NCBI GenBank assembly: GCA_937880795.1
Contig: CALGRQ010000355.1
Coordinates: 1-14,458, forward strand
Source: an uncultured Dyadobacter sp.
GTDB lineage: Bacteria > Bacteroidota > Bacteroidia > Cytophagales > Spirosomataceae
Direction of reading: 5' to 3'
Length of the DNA: 14,458 nt
This document shows, one piece after another, positions 13,420 to 14,458 of the stretch; positions within the stretch are counted from its first letter, which is position 1, and each line of letters begins with the position of its first letter. The notes under the pieces were generated by a model that was given only the letters and a program-made list of their open reading frames with translations, searched no databases and was not told where the DNA came from. Position numbers and translations under genes: made by a program.

Positions 13420-14229
13420 CTATTTGGTTTCAACCAACTCTGTCATGGTGTAAAATCTCAGATTTTGCTCCCTGGCTTCTTTCAGAATCGTTTCCAGAAA
13501 CGAAACATTGAATCCATATTCTCCGTTTACCGGTTTGGCGTAAAGCGGCTCATGGCCAAACAGCATCAATGCCGTGTTGGTTTCCTTAGCCTTTACCAAC
13601 GCATCTTTCATTTCTGCATCAGTAATACCAGAATCCTGATCAATCAACAGTGCATCCACAATGCTTTGCTGATCAAACTTATAGTAAATCCAATTCATTA
13701 TTCTTGGTGCAAGAACATACAACGGAATCCCCATAAATACTCTGCGCGAGATCGCAACATCTCGCAGAATTTTAAAACCTTTTGCATGTAAAACAGCATC
13801 AACCTGCTCATTGTGGTTCCCACCGGGGTGCGCATATGACGTTGGTTGAAAGCCTGCTGCGTGCATAAATCCCAAGCCGGGACTAAGTTCCATTTGCGTA
13901 TATTGTTCGGCTCCAAGAGTAATCATTTCGGTTGACTTCCCATGAATAGTACCATGAAATCCAATTTCGTGACCATCATCCTGCAATTCCTTCAATTTTC
14001 TGATTTCCTCCTGCTTTAAACTATCCCCACAGGTGATGTAAAATGTAACCTTGGCATTATACTTTTGGAACATTGGGCGCAAAGCATACCACTCGTCAAT
14101 AAAACGGTCATCAAACGAAATTGCCACCCCCGCTTTCTCCGAATTTCCCGCTTTTTGCTGGCAAGATGTCACCACACAAAATAACAATACACAACCAAGG
14201 ATATACCCGATTCTAAAATACTTCATCAT
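13420..14229 (-). CDS. Lipoprotein polysaccharide deacetylase (NodB-like, CE4)
   Basis: From the ATG at 14227-14229 the product is 269 residues and starts with a lipoprotein signal peptide, lipobox VTSC with the lipidated Cys at residue 23. The NodB-like fold follows: motif 1 ISFDDRF (37-43, D40/D41 as base and metal ligand), motif 2 GFHGTIH (His-x3-His, metal ligands), a loose motif 3 YAHPGG in place of the usual R-x-P-Y/F, and MLFGHEPLY as the late His motif. It is probably a metal-dependent deacetylase of N-acetylated glycans in the periplasm or outer membrane. A second ATG one codon downstream (14226) is equally possible; the ORF extends upstream to 14295, but that adds 22 residues in front of the signal peptide. 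It runs convergent with the acyltransferase (52-base gap). Confidence 0.85.
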   Translation of the reverse strand: MMKYFRIGYILGCVLLFCVVTSCQQKAGNSEKAGVAISFDDRFIDEWYALRPMFQKYNAKVTFYITCGDSLKQEEIRKLKELQDDGHEIGFHGTIHGKSTEMITLGAEQYTQMELSPGLGFMHAAGFQPTSYAHPGGNHNEQVDAVLHAKGFKILRDVAISRRVFMGIPLYVLAPRIMNWIYYKFDQQSIVDALLIDQDSGITDAEMKDALVKAKETNTALMLFGHEPLYAKPVNGEYGFNVSFLETILKEAREQNLRFYTMTELVETK

Positions 14230-14262
14230 TAATTCATGCTTTTGAAATTCCCTCCCCCAAGA

Positions 14263-14278
14263 CACAATAGCTATTGTG
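14263..14278. repeat. Perfect 16-bp palindrome between the deacetylase gene and sbcD
   Basis: CACAATAGCTATTGTG is its own reverse complement. It lies 34 bases before the deacetylase start and 72 before sbcD. It overlaps the possible -7 element of the deacetylase gene, as a repressor site would. Confidence 0.6.
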
Positions 14279-14296
14279 GTATTGCATTTCCACAAA
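14272..14296 (-). promoter_or_regulatory. Possible deacetylase promoter overlapping the palindrome
   Basis: On the minus strand TTTG (14296-14293) is followed by 19 bases and then TAGCTATTG (TA at 14273-14272). Spacing fits the Bacteroidota -33/-7 arrangement, but the -7 box matches TAnnTTTG only loosely. Confidence 0.3.
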
Positions 14297-14323
14297 CTAT
14301 GGGATTCGATGGCGAAAAACCAT

Positions 14324-14331
14324 TACATTCG
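14324..14331 (+). promoter_or_regulatory. Possible -7 box of sbcD
   Basis: TACATTCG is one base from TAnnTTTG and lies 18 bases before the sbcD ATG, which would leave only a short leader. No -33 TTG is evident. Confidence 0.25.
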
Positions 14332-14349
14332 CTAAATTAACAAGTGCTC

Positions 14350-14458
14350 ATGAAAATCCTTCATACTGCCGACTGGCATATCGGTAAAAAAATTGAGGGG
14401 CGCGACCGCACTGCCGAGCAGCGTGCGGTGCTTTTGGAAATGGCCGCGCTTTGCGACG
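14350..14458 (+). CDS. sbcD: SbcD, nuclease subunit of SbcCD (N-terminal part)
   Basis: SbcD is the Mre11-type metallophosphoesterase that, with the SbcC ATPase, cleaves hairpins and processes DNA ends. Only 36 codons lie in the window. The product begins MKILHTADWHIGKKIEGRDR, with the metal ligands Asp8 and His10 of the phosphoesterase ADWH motif, and the H-x-G-K pattern typical of SbcD. This is the usual N-terminus, so the ATG at 14350 is well supported. The rest, and presumably sbcC, lie beyond the right edge. Confidence 0.9.
   Translation, partial: MKILHTADWHIGKKIEGRDRTAEQRAVLLEMAALCD

Noticed and set aside
13424..13437. TTGGTT/AACCAA hairpin near the convergent gene ends
   Set aside because: It lies within the 3' end of the deacetylase coding region and has no T-tract, so it is not a convincing terminator for either gene.
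14230..14295. Longer N-terminus for the deacetylase
   Set aside because: It would bury the lipoprotein signal peptide and include the palindrome and promoter-like DNA.
1..14458. CRISPR arrays, tRNA or rRNA genes, insertion sequences
   Set aside because: I saw no regularly spaced repeats, no cloverleaf or rRNA-like stretch, and no transposase-like protein or terminal repeats. The only repeats are the short intergenic ones listed.

Overview
The window looks like chromosomal DNA from a Bacteroidota bacterium. It has the gene order rplM-rpsI-rpsB-tsf, a DUF3078 and a DUF1080 protein, a DUF2520 Rossmann protein, and promoter-like boxes of the form TAnnTTTG (the Bacteroidota -7 element) placed sensibly before rplM, kdsC and an exported-protein gene. 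The proteins look like those of the Cytophagia/Sphingobacteriia side of the phylum, but I cannot fix the genus. The gene content is mostly core. I see no insertion sequence, prophage, CRISPR array, tRNA or rRNA.

Layout. (1) 1-2827, minus strand: murD-ftsW-murG, a tightly coupled piece of the division/cell-wall cluster; murG runs off the left edge. (2) 2923-6012, minus strand: a compact run of five genes: ECF-type sigma factor, 65-residue protein, MscS-type channel, DUF3078 outer-membrane barrel and MscL channel. It is bracketed by two strong terminator hairpins, so it looks like a single operon led by a regulator and carrying two pressure-release channels. (3) 6079-9083, minus strand: rplM-rpsI-rpsB-tsf, with a promoter and a two-hairpin leader before rplM, a repeat-rich spacer before rpsB, and a terminator-like hairpin between rpsB and tsf. 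(4) 9193-9894, minus strand: an unrecognised exported barrel-like protein. (5) 10048-13367, plus strand: a secreted DUF1080 protein, a Rossmann/DUF2520 protein, KdsC (Kdo synthesis) and a membrane acyltransferase, suggesting envelope glycan or lipid A/Kdo-related work for the last two. (6) 13420-14229, minus strand: a lipoprotein polysaccharide deacetylase, divergent from the start of sbcD (14350 to the right edge).

The clearest candidate for something not well described is the sigma-factor/mechanosensitive-channel operon. The sigma factor has an extra hydrophobic C-terminal tail, its stop codon abuts the start of a tiny partner gene, and two unrelated families of mechanosensitive channel follow. 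Other points of note are an EF-Ts whose signature Asp-Phe is replaced by Glu-Pro, heptad repeats between rpsI and rpsB, the split of the dcw cluster at murD, and a perfect 16-bp palindrome over a possible promoter between the deacetylase and sbcD. Several start codons were moved from the longest possible ORF using signal peptides, promoter boxes and family N-termini (rplM, rpsB, kdsC, the 9193 gene and the deacetylase).
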